The notes under the pieces were generated by a model, which was not told the origin of the DNA, did not search any database, and saw nothing but the letters and a program-made list of their open reading frames with translations. From NCBI RefSeq assembly GCF_042453785.1, contig NC_091671.1, forward strand, positions 40,318,501 through 40,382,500: DNA of 64,000 nt, read 5' to 3'. This document shows, in pieces, positions 49,408 to 60,020 of this stretch; within the stretch, counting starts at the first letter, position 1, and each line of letters opens with the position of its first letter. The DNA comes from Malus domestica. Taxonomy: Eukaryota > Streptophyta > Magnoliopsida > Rosales > Rosaceae. Made by a program: the position numbers and the translations under genes.

Positions 49408-49845
49408 TTTTCTTTTCATAGAACTAATTTGCCTTAATTTGCTATCATAGTATCATACGTGGCTTATCATGAACAAAGTATTATTATGTTTTTGATGATT
49501 TAGTTGTGGATTTCTAATGACGGGGTTAGTAGCTGTTAAATTATAATGTGTCAGTTGAACAAATAGTTATTTTTCATTGACGAATATGGATATAATCGTG
49601 AACCTATGAGGAATCCATTTTTGTCATCTTTTTTTTCATAGGACTAATTTGCCTTAATTTGCTATCATATGTGGCTTATCATGAACATCTCAAGGAAATA
49701 TGGTTATGTTTTTTATATTTGGATGTAATTAGCTAATAATGGGGTTAGTAGCTATTAAATTATAATGTTTCAGTTGAGCGAATAATTATTTTGCAATGAC
49801 GAAGGCAGATATAAACATGAACAGATGGAAAATCTGTTACTCGGT
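49408..49845. repeat. Tandem duplication, two copies of about 218 bp
   Basis: Both copies run from the T-rich ctttt(t)catag(a/g)actaattt through gccttaatttgctatcata, tggcttatcatgaaca, ggggttagtagct and taaattataatgt to a gaacctatgag/gaacagatgga end. They differ by small indels and substitutions, so the duplication is not recent. Confidence 0.8.
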
Positions 49846-49987
49846 AAATATGATTATGAGTAATCCCTGATGGTTAATTTGCATTATAGATATTGCTAAT
49901 TTTCATAATCATGGAAATGAATATAGCATTTTTTTCTCCAAACCAAACTTTATCACCTTTAATGTTGATGTATGAGTCGTACGACTG

Positions 49988-50157
49988 GAGAGATTTTTTA
50001 GTGTTTCCGTCACACGAAGTGGTACACCATGTGTTCCTATATAAATGGTAGGTTATGTGTGTTAAAATATTAATAACTTAAAAATTAAAAATTGTCATCA
50101 CTTTTATAAAAACACGTGGTATACTATTTATGTTCTCATCATAACTAAAAATTTTCC
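49988..50157. mobile_element. Palindromic MITE (GAGAGATTTTTTAG family), copy 1
   Basis: It is flanked by GTACGACTG (49979-49987) and GTACAACTG (50158-50166), a 9-bp duplication with one change. The halves are inverted copies around taataacttaaaaattaaa. Copies 2 and 3 are at 53022 and 62632. It lies 480 bp upstream of the first DUF538 gene. Confidence 0.8.
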
Positions 50158-50641
50158 GTACAACTGACATTATCCAGACAAGAATGATCTCAACCCCTAC
50201 GTGGCACCCTGTAGGCTTTAGGAAAAGCGCAGCTAAGACTAGTGTGGAATTTAAGGAAAAGGATCCTCGTATATTTGTTCATTGTATATCATGCGATCAA
50301 TTTTCGTTAAGTACTATTTATATTTAATTTAAAATTTAAAATTTAAAATTTAAAATAATTTTACGATGAACGAATATAATTACACGATCTTCGGATCCCC
50401 AGCAAAAGAATAGGAGACGTTTCCAAATTTACTACCACCACACTTTACACGACAAAAGGATAAACGTCGTGCATTGAAAACCTTTGATGAGAATGGTGAC
50501 AAGCAAAACTTACGTATAGCATTTTCCCACGCTCAACATCGATAAATAGTTAATTACATATATGTCCCTTCTGTTCCCATAGCTCACTTCTTTTACCAAA
50601 AAACCAAAAAAAAGCTGCAAGAAAGCTTCGATCTGGAACTC

Positions 50642-51106
50642 ATGGCTCCGTCGTCGGTGTTTCCCGTCGTCGTTCTCGTGGTCGTTCTCTCATCGTCGTT
50701 CGCCTACGGCGACGACGGGCCATCAGCCTATGAGGTGCTTCAAGAATACGACTTCCCGATCGGCCTTCTTCCCAAAGGAGTGACAGGGTACGAATTCGAC
50801 AGAGAGTCTGGCAATTTCAAGGCGTATTTTGATGGAGCTTGCAGCTTCTCCATTGAAAATTCTTACCAGCTCAGGTACAAATCCACCATAACTGGTGTTT
50901 TGTCCAAGGACAGGCTCAGAGATTTGAAGGGCGTCAGTGTTAAGGTACTCTTCTTTTGGCTCAACATTGTCGAGGTGGTTCGCGATGGAGACGAACTGGA
51001 ATTCTCCGTGGGGATTGCTTCGGCGGACTTCACGATCGACAACTTTGTGGAGAGTCCGCAGTGCGGGTGTGGATTTGATTGTAAGAGTAGAGCTAGCTCT
51101 ATGTAG
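50642..51106 (+). CDS. DUF538 secreted protein, gene 1 of a tandem trio
   Basis: The 154-residue protein has a signal peptide (about 1-23, ending SSSFAYG) and one DUF538 domain: AYEVLQEYDFPIGLLPKGVTGY, then ACSFSI, YKSTITGVLSKDRL, VKVLFFWLNIVEVVRDGDEL, FSVGIASADFTIDNF and the C-terminal SPQCGCGFDC. The molecular role of DUF538 is not settled; members are induced by stress and have been linked to lipid or chlorophyll binding. The C-terminus after CGCGFDC is short (KSRASSM) compared with the two neighbours (VNG plus a basic tail). It is intronless. Genes 2 and 3 follow on the same strand within 3 kb. Confidence 0.93.
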   Translation: MAPSSVFPVVVLVVVLSSSFAYGDDGPSAYEVLQEYDFPIGLLPKGVTGYEFDRESGNFKAYFDGACSFSIENSYQLRYKSTITGVLSKDRLRDLKGVSVKVLFFWLNIVEVVRDGDELEFSVGIASADFTIDNFVESPQCGCGFDCKSRASSM

Positions 51107-51226
51107 ATGTTTCGTTAATTAGCCGTAAAATGTTTCAGCATGCTTTAAATGATGTTCATGATACAATACAGTGCTTTAATGCTTGCATACGTAATAACAA
51201 ATATAATTTGTGTATGAGAGCAACGG

Positions 51227-51310
51227 GCTTATAGCTCAAGTAGTTAATAGCGTTTTATTTTGCACTTGGCGTCGTGTGTTCAATTCCCCTCTTCAAATCT
51301 CGTTTTTACA
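51227..51310 (+). mobile_element. tRNA-derived SINE-like fragment
   Basis: The sequence gggcttatagctcaagtagttaatagcg resembles a pol III A box in a tRNA 5' half, and gtgtgttcaattcccc about 45 bases on resembles a B box. It does not fold into a proper tRNA and is followed by tttttac, so a SINE head or tRNA relic is more likely than a working tRNA gene. Confidence 0.5.
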
Positions 51311-51931
51311 AAAATAATAATCAAGTTTTATCCTACTAAGTGAGGTTGACTGTATGAATCTTAGTAGTGACGGAGACAAAATTTTAGCCTAAAAAATGCC
51401 CAAAAATCTCAATCTGCTCTCCTACTTGCAAAAAAAATACTTTATCATGTGGTGAGCAACTGGCCGCGATCGTTTTGGTCTGCTAATGTGTCGTCCTGTT
51501 CGTCCTAGCTCTTCCTTGAATCTAAATCTCAAGCCCTTCTTATTTTCTTCCTCTCTCCCTCCTCCTCAAATCTCACTAGCAACGGATTACTTGAACTCTA
51601 TAAGAGCTACAACTCTCAAATCAAATCCGAAGAAAGAAATAAACTAAAAACCTTGAAATCATTAGCACAGTACTAAATTTTTCTACGTGAAAAAAATGTC
51701 AGGATGGGCTTGGGACCATTGTGATCCCTTCACGACTCCGCCTATGAATTCTATAACGCCAATGAGTTCGGCTTTGCGCCGGGTCTTCTGTTAACGAGAG
51801 ATTGGCTTTGTTGTATGCAAGAATGTTTGTTGGACAAACGTAGTAGATGGAATGCTCTTGGTTTTGCCTTTCAATATTCTCTCTATATATTACAGACTGC
51901 ATAACCAAACGGTCAAACACTTCATCAAACC

Positions 51932-52423
51932 ATGTCTCCAAAGGCAACGCTGCTACCAGGCCTAATTCTCTTCTTTCTGATCTCCATCTCAATCCCGTCG
52001 TCCTTCGCCGCCGACGAGCTGACGGTTTACGAAGCCCTCGAGGAGTACGACTTCCCGGTCGGCATTCTCCCCAAAGGCGCACTGAGCTACAAGCTGGACA
52101 GCTCCACAGGTAAGTTCTCAGTCTACTTGAATAGCACTTGTACATTTTCCATCGACTCGTATAAGTTGAAGTACAAGTCCACCATAAAGGGTGTGATAAA
52201 GACCGACAAGATCTCAAGCTTGAGTGGCATCCAAGTTAAGGTGCTCTTTCTGTGGCTGAGCATTACCACCGTGACTCGTGACGACGATGAGCTAAAATTC
52301 TCGGTCGGCATCGGCTCCGCAAACTTTCCGGTCAGTAATTTCTATGAGAGTCCGACCTGTGGTTGCGGTTTCGATTGTGTCAACGGGAAAAGAAAGATTA
52401 AGAATTTGGTGTCCGCACTTTAA
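51932..52423 (+). CDS. DUF538 secreted protein, gene 2 of a tandem trio
   Basis: The 163-residue protein has a signal peptide (about 1-27, ending PSSFAAD) and a complete DUF538 domain: VYEALEEYDFPVGILPKGAL, STCTFSIDSYKLKYKSTIKG, VKVLFLWLSITTVTRDDDEL, FSVGIGSANFPVSNFYES and PTCGCGFDCVNGKRKIKNL. It departs most from the other two in the middle (SYKLDSSTGKFSVYL; SITTV in place of NIVEV). It is intronless. A TATA-like ctatatatta (about 51882-51891) lies about 50 bases before the ATG. Confidence 0.93.
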   Translation: MSPKATLLPGLILFFLISISIPSSFAADELTVYEALEEYDFPVGILPKGALSYKLDSSTGKFSVYLNSTCTFSIDSYKLKYKSTIKGVIKTDKISSLSGIQVKVLFLWLSITTVTRDDDELKFSVGIGSANFPVSNFYESPTCGCGFDCVNGKRKIKNLVSAL

Positions 52424-52654
52424 AGTCAATCTTTAGCTTTTTAGTGCCTAAATTTCAGTTTTATGCTTAGATTAAACATGATTTGAGAATAAATGCTATG
52501 ATATCATTTGTAAGTGAATATCATTTGCTTCTTTGTATGACTTATGAAACTCTAATCTACATAATTTTTTTTTTTAATTTTAGATAAAACAATTACATTC
52601 TCAAGTAGTGTAACTCTTAAAAAAAATAGTTGTTCAATTCGATTGCAAAGAGAC

Positions 52655-52890
52655 TATGTGCTTGTTCGGAAGTGCTTTTTAAATGGGTAAAAACACTTTT
52701 TGTGAAAATGTTTTTGTAACTAATATTTGGTAAATATACAAGTAAATCATGTAAAAGCACTTAACGTTTTTCTTGTAAGAAGTACATAACTAGTACTCTT
52801 GCTAAATGCACTTTAAGTGTTTTTGAAATTTAAAAATATTTTCTCTAAAAATGTTTTTAGCCACTTTGAATGTATTGGTTTTGAATGGTT
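52655..52890. mobile_element. MITE, CTTGTTTGGAAGTGCTTTT family
   Basis: The left end (cttgttcggaagtgcttttt) and inner phrases (aaaagcacttaacg; tgcactttaagtgtttttgaa; agccactttgaatgtattgg) match the family seen in the eL18 intron and at 15440. It lies between DUF538 genes 2 and 3. Confidence 0.6.
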
Positions 52891-53021
52891 GTTGCAACTG
52901 GTGGGGGAAAAACACGATAAAGTAAAAAGACAGGAAAAACAAGGGTAATTATATCAAGGTGCAGAAAAAGTGGTTGGGCAAAAAAGCCCAATGGGCCACA
53001 TGATGTCGGTACTTATAACTA

Positions 53022-53191
53022 GAGAGATTTTTTAGTGTGACCGTCATACGAGGTGGTATACCACGTGTTTCTATACAAACGGTGAGTTATGTGTGTTAAA
53101 AGTTTAATAACTTAAAAATTAAAATTTTCCACCACTTGCATAAAAACACATGATATACCATCGGTATTTTCGTCACAACCAAAAATTTCTC
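53022..53191. mobile_element. Palindromic MITE (GAGAGATTTTTTAG family), copy 2
   Basis: It is flanked by TTATAACTA (53013-53021) and TTGTAACTG (53192-53200), 7 of 9 matching. The inverted halves carry ggtggtataccacgtgt and acacatgatatacca. It lies between DUF538 genes 2 and 3. Confidence 0.75.
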
Positions 53192-53396
53192 TTGTAACTG
53201 CTACGATTACCGCAATAATCACCATGTGGTTTGCCAGGAAAGCAGGACGTGCCCACCCATATATTCCAAAAGTAACTTTAACAGAAGCTTTCAGTATTGT
53301 TTATTTTAAAGAAAAATCATATTTTTACATTAAAAAATTAATTTTAATACTATTCATTTTACCTTTTATTTTATCGTTATTGTTAAAATTCAAAAA

Positions 53397-53551
53397 AAAT
53401 TTTGGGGTGTGCTATCCACATACCCCAAATTACTTCTCACACACCCTTGTTAATTTCTATCTGTTGATCTTCTTCAATTCATCCGATCCGACGACCGAAA
53501 ATTAGAAGGGTGTGTGAGAAGTAAAATGGGGTGTGCGGATATCACACCTTT
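53397..53551. mobile_element. Palindromic MITE (GGGGTGTGCTATCC family)
   Basis: The left arm ggggtgtgctatccacatac...cttctcacacaccc is mirrored by gggtgtgtgagaagtaaaatggggtgtgcggatatcacacc on the right, with gatcttcttcaattcatccg in the middle. A partial copy is at 54455-54550. It ends about 155 bp before the start codon of DUF538 gene 3, so it forms part of that promoter. Confidence 0.8.
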
Positions 53552-53706
53552 TTTTTTAATAATTTTGTTCATTCCACGAAACTTTATCGAAACTTGTCTT
53601 CTCCACCGCTGTGAGTCAACCCACACCTAACCCACTCTCTGTACCAAATATTCTACCGGAAAAAAATAACAACAAAACAAAATTTCGGAGCGGGAGGAAA
53701 AAAATC

Positions 53707-54213
53707 ATGTCACGCACAGCAATTATTGCCGTCATCGTCCTCCTATCACCGTTCTCCACGTCACCAACCCTCTCCACCGCTGCCAACGGTGGTGAATCGC
53801 GGTCTGTGTACGATGCAATCGAAGACTTTAACTTTCCGATGGGTCTGCTCCCCAAGGGCGTCACGGGATACGATCTCGACGGCAACGGAATATTCCGCGC
53901 GTATCTGAATGGCTCCTGTAGCTTCTCGCTGGAAGGGTCGTACCAGCTCAAGTACAAGTCCACTATTACCGGCACGATCTCCCAGAACAAGCTCTCCTCG
54001 CTGACCGGGGTGAGCGTCAAGGTCCTGTTCCTGTGGCTCAACATCGTCGAGGTCACCCGGAGCGGCGACAACCTTGACTTCTCGGTGGGGATCGCGTCGG
54101 CGGCGTTTCCGATCGACAATTTCTATGAGTGCCCGCAGTGCGGCTGCGGGTTGGATTGCGTCAATGGCGGACAAGTAAGGAAGATTAAAATGCCTCTTGT
54201 TTCTTCGTTTTGA
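53707..54213 (+). CDS. DUF538 secreted protein, gene 3 of a tandem trio
   Basis: The 168-residue protein has a signal peptide (MSRTAIIAVIVLLSPFSTSP) and a complete DUF538 domain: VYDAIEDFNFPMGLLPKGVTGYDL, GSCSFSLEGSYQLKYKSTITG, VKVLFLWLNIVEVTRSGDNL, FSVGIASAAFPIDNFYE and CPQCGCGLDCVNGGQVRKIK. I chose Met at 53707 because it starts the signal peptide; the frame is open to another Met at 53611, but the extra 32 residues are polar and would bury the signal. It is GC-richer than its surroundings. It is closer to gene 1 than to gene 2 in the VTGY and NIVEV segments. Confidence 0.92.
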   Translation: MSRTAIIAVIVLLSPFSTSPTLSTAANGGESRSVYDAIEDFNFPMGLLPKGVTGYDLDGNGIFRAYLNGSCSFSLEGSYQLKYKSTITGTISQNKLSSLTGVSVKVLFLWLNIVEVTRSGDNLDFSVGIASAAFPIDNFYECPQCGCGLDCVNGGQVRKIKMPLVSSF

Positions 54214-55805
54214 ATTGGGAATTGGGGCTGTGGAGGAGGGAGGGTTTTAGGGATTCGGAATTATGGGTAGTGTTTGTTCACACCTTGATTTCCTAAAGAT
54301 TATGAATTTAATGCTTTTCAATCATTTTCATTTATGCAGAAATAATTTTTGTTTTATGCGTTTGTGACATGTTTTGTTGTGGAAAATTAGATGTTTTATG
54401 ATGGGATAGCGCTGTTCAATTCAATTCATTTAGGTTTTATGTTGTGACATGTTTCGGTTATGCATCTTCTTCAATTCATTCGACGTGACAGCCGGAATTT
54501 GAGAGGGTGTATGGAGGTAAAAAAGGGGTGTGCGGATAGCACCAACCATGGTAGGTTAATTTAGGCCGTAATGGCGTTGTGCTGATTATGCATATGGCGG
54601 TTATCTTGGATTGTAGAAGCTAAAAGCTTGTATCTTTATTGTTCGAGCTTTATGCAATATGGTTTAGGCCAAAACAAGTAATGCATTGCTTGCTGTTGTT
54701 CTTTCGGTTGCAAGTCTTATACTTTCTTAGCATTCAAATTCAGGAGACAAGTTGTCTAGTAACCGGATTTTCATGCACGTTCGTAGATTTCATGTTAGTA
54801 GGGAATGTTTGATTCGTGTTTCTTTATTGTAGTTTACTGTGTGGATGGATAGTTTTGGAAATGTGAGTTAGGTGGTGATGGAGAAGGCGCGTTGAATAGT
54901 AATCTGGTTTCAGATTAGGTTTAGGTATGTATTACGGACTTAGACTCCGTGGGATGTAATGCGCAGATTACAAACTATTATCTACCTCAAGTTTGTATGA
55001 TCATCCAAGTGCACAGGTAAAAACTGGACCTTCAAGGTTGTTGAATATACATTAGACTTGGATATTGTTATTTGCAGTTACTGTTAGAGGTGAACTCATT
55101 GGTGTAGCTGACAAAACGCTGCATATCTATCGTGTGAAATGCTTAAGGAAGTTCTTATTTTGGTTTTAGAGAATATGGAATTCAGGTTCAGTACCCTTGA
55201 AAATATTTCAGTTCCGAGTTCGACATAGTTTTTGTACTTAGTTGCCTCTTATGCCGAGCTAACCCTTACCTTCTCGTATCATATCAATGTTAGCTTAGCG
55301 TTTGTTTGCTCAAGGTGTAAGAAACTTTTAGGAAGGAAATGCCCCATGACACATGTACCCCGACTCCGAGGAACTCTGCACTTTGTTATAGTTAGATTTC
55401 AGGGCAATGGTCGTAACTGCAAAGGAAGCTGGGAAAATTTAGGATTCGGATTAAGATTAGGTAGATGTCAGTGGCCATTTTGCAGGTGAAAGATGAATAG
55501 TTTAAAACTTCAAGTATATACCAAAGAATGTGTCCCTTGTCGAATTTCCAAACAGACAACCAGGGCAAAAGGATTGAAAACCTGGGATATCAATTAGATC
55601 TTTGAAGAACTTCATTCGGGAGAGACTTGAGATGTGTGTGCAGTGACGGTTTTCAAGCTGTGTTGGAGAAAACCTCTTTCAACTATGCCCTGCCTTGTCA
55701 ATTGGGCTTATGGTTTGCCTCAAGGGTTTCCATTTGGTGCCCCTCGGTCTTGGGCTTTTGCCAGTTTTTTTAGTGCGAAATAGCTACAACCTCGAAAGAC
55801 AATTA
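54214..55805. other. 3' flank of the DUF538 cluster
   Basis: It contains a partial MITE (about 54455-54550, matching the 53397 family) and otherwise unremarkable DNA. The frame at 55232-55489 has no recognisable domain. Confidence 0.45.
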
Positions 55806-56224
55806 GGTCATCTCCAATGCAGGGCTAAATGTCCAAAAGCCAAAGAATAACGTGGTTTGTTCATAAATTCATTTCTAACCGATGGCTGGATATAATTCTA
55901 TGAAGCCAATCAGGCCAAAAGGGCATCAGGCTGGCTAAATCTAGTTGTCATATTAGCCTTTTTTTTTAGGCACAGCTTTTCAATTGCAATAATTGATTCA
56001 AATGCAACAACTATATATGAAAACGTCCAACGGTAGTTGAATTAAATTAACCAATAAATTTAAAGTATACAAAACTAGTAGATTATTGAGGGGGTTATAT
56101 TTTAGCCCATTCAGTTGAATATGGTATATGAGTATGGCTTAATACTGTTTATTTAAAATAATTTTTTGTAGAGCTATAACTTTGAGCGAGACTATGTTTA
56201 ATTCTTTCGGTTGGAGATGGCCTT
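55806..56224. mobile_element. MITE, CATCTCCAA family (inverted relative of 36597)
   Basis: The ends gtcatctccaatgcagggcta and ttggagatggcctta are inverted repeats. Shared phrases with 36597-37275, read on the opposite strand, include ggctggctaaatcta and gattattgaggg. Confidence 0.7.
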
Positions 56225-56509
56225 AGTTTCGTAGCCCTCCATTTGCTGATGATTTCTAGGTATGAATGGTGACATTGAACAAATTGGATACGCCTACATG
56301 CCTAATTTCCTTTTATTCCACACAGTGGATACGCCTAATTTTTGGCAAGAATAGCAAGGCGTGTGATGAAAAAGGAGCAAAAAGTTGTGATTAGATGGTG
56401 TGTCTTTCTAGTTGTATTAAATTCAGGGATCGCATAGTTCTGTGAGAGCTTTCCGATGGATGACGTGGTCTGAGTGCTCAGCATAAGTTTTCATTGGGCT
56501 ACTCAGAAC

Positions 56510-56835
56510 ATCTCCAAAAAAAATATAGGTGAAGATGCTATTGTGCATATTTGACATCAAAAATCATTCTAACCAAAGTATTATTTGTTGACGGGATTTG
56601 AAATCTTTATGATTAATTAATTTTAATAGTGGGTCTCTTATTCCATTAATATTTCAACCAATAAATTTTTTGTTTCAATAATTTGTTTTTTAATAAATAA
56701 AACCATTTAAACCTCTATATTAATAAGAAAATAACATTTGACAATTCGGTTGGAGAAATACAAATTTGACGTAAGAGTTATCCATCATCAATTATAATTT
56801 GAATGTTATAATTTGACAATTTGAAGATGGTCTTA
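56510..56835. mobile_element. Degraded MITE-like sequence
   Basis: The left end acatctccaaa and right end tttgaagatggtctta are weakly inverted. The interior is AT-rich with gacaattcggttggaga (about 56738). No target duplication could be fixed. Confidence 0.4.
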
Positions 56836-56845
56836 GTTCTTCAAG

Positions 56846-57595
56846 TTTTTTTTTAATTTTTTTTTATGGAAATTGGGCTGCAAGTTTTATTACCAATAAT
56901 ACACAGTTATAAGAAAAAGACCCACATACAACACAAACACAACAACAAAAGTATGGATCAAAGTACAACAAAACCAAGCCCAATAAAAAACAGAAAAAAA
57001 ACCCAACAACTTGCATCCTCTACCACTGCTGCCATCCGAAGGAGGAGGACTCAAACCAGTTGCCAGAAAGCAAGCCAAATCGAGCCCTCAAAGTGGCTAA
57101 AAAGAAGGCTTCAACAACCGCCAAAGAGCACATCAAAGATCAACACCACAAATCGAAGGAAGCTTGCAGGAAACAACCCACGAGCAACAGAGGCAACAAG
57201 GCCAAGTCGAGGCAACGAGGCCAAGTCGAGGCAAGAAGGTGGTGAGAACACCTGAGCATCGAAAAAATCCGAAGCTCTACACATCTCCCTCCTAAACGGG
57301 AATCGCGAAGATTCGCATTCACGGTGTGGATTAGTGGAAGCCGATCTAGAGGATGAGAGCACTAGAAGAGTGAGCCAAGTGGAAAGGGTATGGTGTGGAG
57401 TGATGAAAACGAAGTAGGTGGAGGCAAAAGGAAAGGAAGAAAGGGAAGTTGAGGAAGGGGAGCCAGAGTTAGCAGTAGAGGAAAAAAACCAGCAGGGACA
57501 AAAGGAAAGAAAAGGAAAACAAGAGGAGCAAAGGGCTACCACCAACCCTAGCCATAGCTAGGATCAGTGGCAGCAAGGAGGAGAACAGAAGCTGG
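56846..57595 (-). mobile_element. Poly(A)-tailed retroposon, probably a LINE 3' end
   Basis: On the minus strand this segment ends in an A-rich tail (plus-strand T runs at 56847-56866) after aataaaacttgcagccc. The body is GC-richer and more purine-rich than its surroundings and has long frames on both strands without a recognisable domain. A truncated LINE or processed transcript is the best reading; the 5' border is approximate. Confidence 0.45.
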
Positions 57596-58590
57596 AGATG
57601 CACTTACATGCAATAAATGAATCGTCACGTCAACATCAACGTCGATTCTTATTGCTTGGCCGGCTCTTCATAGCTCAAATAAGTGGACAATTTAAACCTA
57701 TCATCATGTTTAAAACTTACGTGAAACCGGGTGTATTTATCGTCACCACTTCACTTATCTCAAAAAAAGCGGAGACTCGACTATTCACCGCATCTAGCTA
57801 ACTAGTAGCTGGCATTTGGCATTGTCGTTGGCCAACATACATTGTATATGTGGCTTCAAATTTGGGCCTACCTAAAGTTTACAATATCTATGGAATTGCC
57901 AAACAAGGTGACACATATTGATACTGATTCCCCATTTTATCTGCTCCTAAACTAATCACATTAGTTTTGGACCTAACTCTAATAATTCTCCATTATCATG
58001 TTTACAATATTCTTCCAACCCTAGCCTCACATTAGTTTTGAAATTGATTTTGGGTTCCAAACAACGAACCTTGCGTTTTGAATTTATACCTAAACTTTTT
58101 TTTAAAAATTAATTTGGTAATTTAATTACATGCCACCACACTATGATATATTCAGCATATGTCTACTTCCCCATTTGTTTTCATATCCAAATGTTTTGAG
58201 TTAAATTTAATAAATCATCCACACTAACGCCTTCATTTTCCTAAATTTGCAACAACCAGCTAGAAACCCTTGTGGAGAAAGATTTGGAAGATAAAACACT
58301 TGTACATCATAAAGATGAAAGATAAAATTACGTTTTCAAAATCCACTGAAACAAATGACGAGCCCAGGAACAATGAAGTAGTGAATTAAGTCATGAGAAA
58401 GAGAGCATGTGAATCATGTTGGTTCTACATACGCTCTTAATGTAAAGCCTGTAGAATAAAGGTGCAAACTGAAAGACTGATGAGTATCGGCGATTTTTGA
58501 AATTGTATATAGTTGGAACTTTGAAGTCTTGTCCTTTTTGTTGTACATAAGGTCTTATTTTAAAGTTAGTAGAATATAAGTGCAAACTAA
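57596..58590. other. Intergenic DNA
   Basis: No gene is supported. The sequence is AT-rich, without clear repeats, up to the TAA target site at 58588-58590. Confidence 0.45.
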
Positions 58591-59216
58591 GGGCTTGTTT
58601 GGTATCCTATTTGAAATTTTTTATAATTTCTCAAAATATTTCTTAAGAATTTTTCTTGAAAACAATTTTTTTTTAAGACTCAAAAACTTGTTTGGTATGC
58701 GATTTAAAATTTTTAAATTTTACAACTTAAACTGGACACAAAAATATCCATAAAAAGGGGGTCGAGAGAGAAAGAGGAAAGATGAGAAAAGAAAGTAAGA
58801 GATGATTAGAGAAATGAGAAAGAAGTGAGAAGATCGGAGGAGATAGAGAGGAAGAGGAGTGAGAGAAAGAACTGAGGGAATGAAGAGAGCAGATTGGAGT
58901 AGAGACGAAAAAGGTAAAAAGGATTGGAGAAGAGACGAAAAAGGTAAAAGAAAAAAGAGAAGGGGGAGAGAAAGAAGAAAAGAGGGATAGATTTGGAGTG
59001 GGAGGGGAGGAGGGAGAGAAAATAAATGAGTGAATTTAAGTTTAAAAACTCTAAAAACTCACTTTTTATGTTTTTAGATAATAGACTATATTTTTGAGTT
59101 AGTCTTAAGTTCAGTTTTTTTAAAATAGTCCTACCAAACAAGTTTTTAAGGCCTAAAACTTGAAAATTGTTTTTGAGTTTAAAAAGTTGGATTCAAGTAG
59201 AGTACCAAACAGGCTC
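58591..59216 (+). mobile_element. PIF/Harbinger-type non-autonomous element, copy B
   Basis: The 626-bp element is flanked by TAA (58588-58590, 59217-59219), with ends gggcttgtttggtatcc and, reverse-complemented, gagcctgtttggtactc. It is the same family as 2495-3073, in the opposite orientation, with matching phrases agtcttaagttcagttttt and cctaccaaacaagtttttaa. The interior is a 280-bp purine-rich tract (about 58755-59030). Confidence 0.8.
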
Positions 59217-59234
59217 TAAAAGACTGATGAATAT

Positions 59235-59395
59235 GGGTGATTTTTTAAAAGGAAAACTAACGATAAGTTCAAAAAAAATTCTCTTTTAATGAAAAGCTCT
59301 TTTTAAAGGTATAGTGAATAGTGTCATTTAAATGTAAAAATGTGATTTTTCGTTAAAAATGAATAGTACCGGGAATGTTTTATTAAAACTCATTT
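59235..59395. mobile_element. MITE, TTTTCGTTAAA family
   Basis: It shares taaaaatgtgatttttcgtt and aatagtaccggga with copies at 15510 and 37905. It lies directly beside Harbinger-type copy B. Confidence 0.55.
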
Positions 59396-59639
59396 TTTAA
59401 AATTGTATATAGCTGAGACTTAGAAATCTGCCCTAAACATCTTCTACGGTTTCAACAGTGAAGAAAACTATTTTGATGTTTTAGTATTGAAAATATATAT
59501 AGTTGTGAATTGAAGCTGCTAATTAAGCCTTCTCAAATAATATTTATAGTATGAATCTACATTTTGTAACTTAAAACCTACTAAACAATAATATTTGTTT
59601 TTCTTCTAATAAATGATATTATTTTCACTAAGGAAAAAG

Positions 59640-59770
59640 TGTGGGCTTAGTTTCATAATGAGCTAGTAATAATGTGGTTCAAATTTGTCTTTGCGCGAGA
59701 ATTAAACATAAGACCTCTCACTTACAAATGAAAAAGAATATCACTAGACCGTAGTACTAAATGACAACAA
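59640..59770 (-). mobile_element. SINE, same family as the dimer at 15799
   Basis: On the minus strand it reads agtactacggtctagtgata, then aagtgagaggtcttatgttt and a B-box-like taattctcgc, in the same order as the 15799 monomer. It is more diverged than the dimer. Confidence 0.6.
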
Positions 59771-59819
59771 TAATATCATCTTAAACGGTGCTATAGCACT
59801 ACGCATGTATTTTTGCTAG

Positions 59820-60020
59820 GGAAAGAGATTCTCTCCGGATCCCTTTCACCTAATTCTCCTCATCAAACAATTCGAGCCCTTAAAATTTGATCTAACAGCT
59901 AAAATTATTATAATTTTTAAAGTAAACCCCTGTTTTTAGCTATTAAATCAAATTTCAAGAGTTCAGATTGTTTAATGAGGAATATTAAGTGGAAAGGATC
60001 CGGAGAGAGAATCCCTTTCC
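59820..60020. mobile_element. Palindromic MULE-type MITE with perfect 9-bp duplication
   Basis: TTTTGCTAG flanks it at 59811-59819 and 60021-60029. The arms (ggaaagagattctctccgga on the left, ggaaagggattctctctccg reverse-complemented on the right) stay inverted almost to the centre, giving a 201-bp near-palindrome. No coding capacity. Confidence 0.9.

Noticed and set aside
51227-51300. Possible tRNA gene
   Set aside because: A- and B-box-like words exist, but no full cloverleaf can be drawn; a SINE or tRNA relic is more likely.
57111-57545. 144-residue frame on the minus strand in the retroposon
   Set aside because: No reverse-transcriptase or other domain is visible; composition follows the purine-rich sequence.
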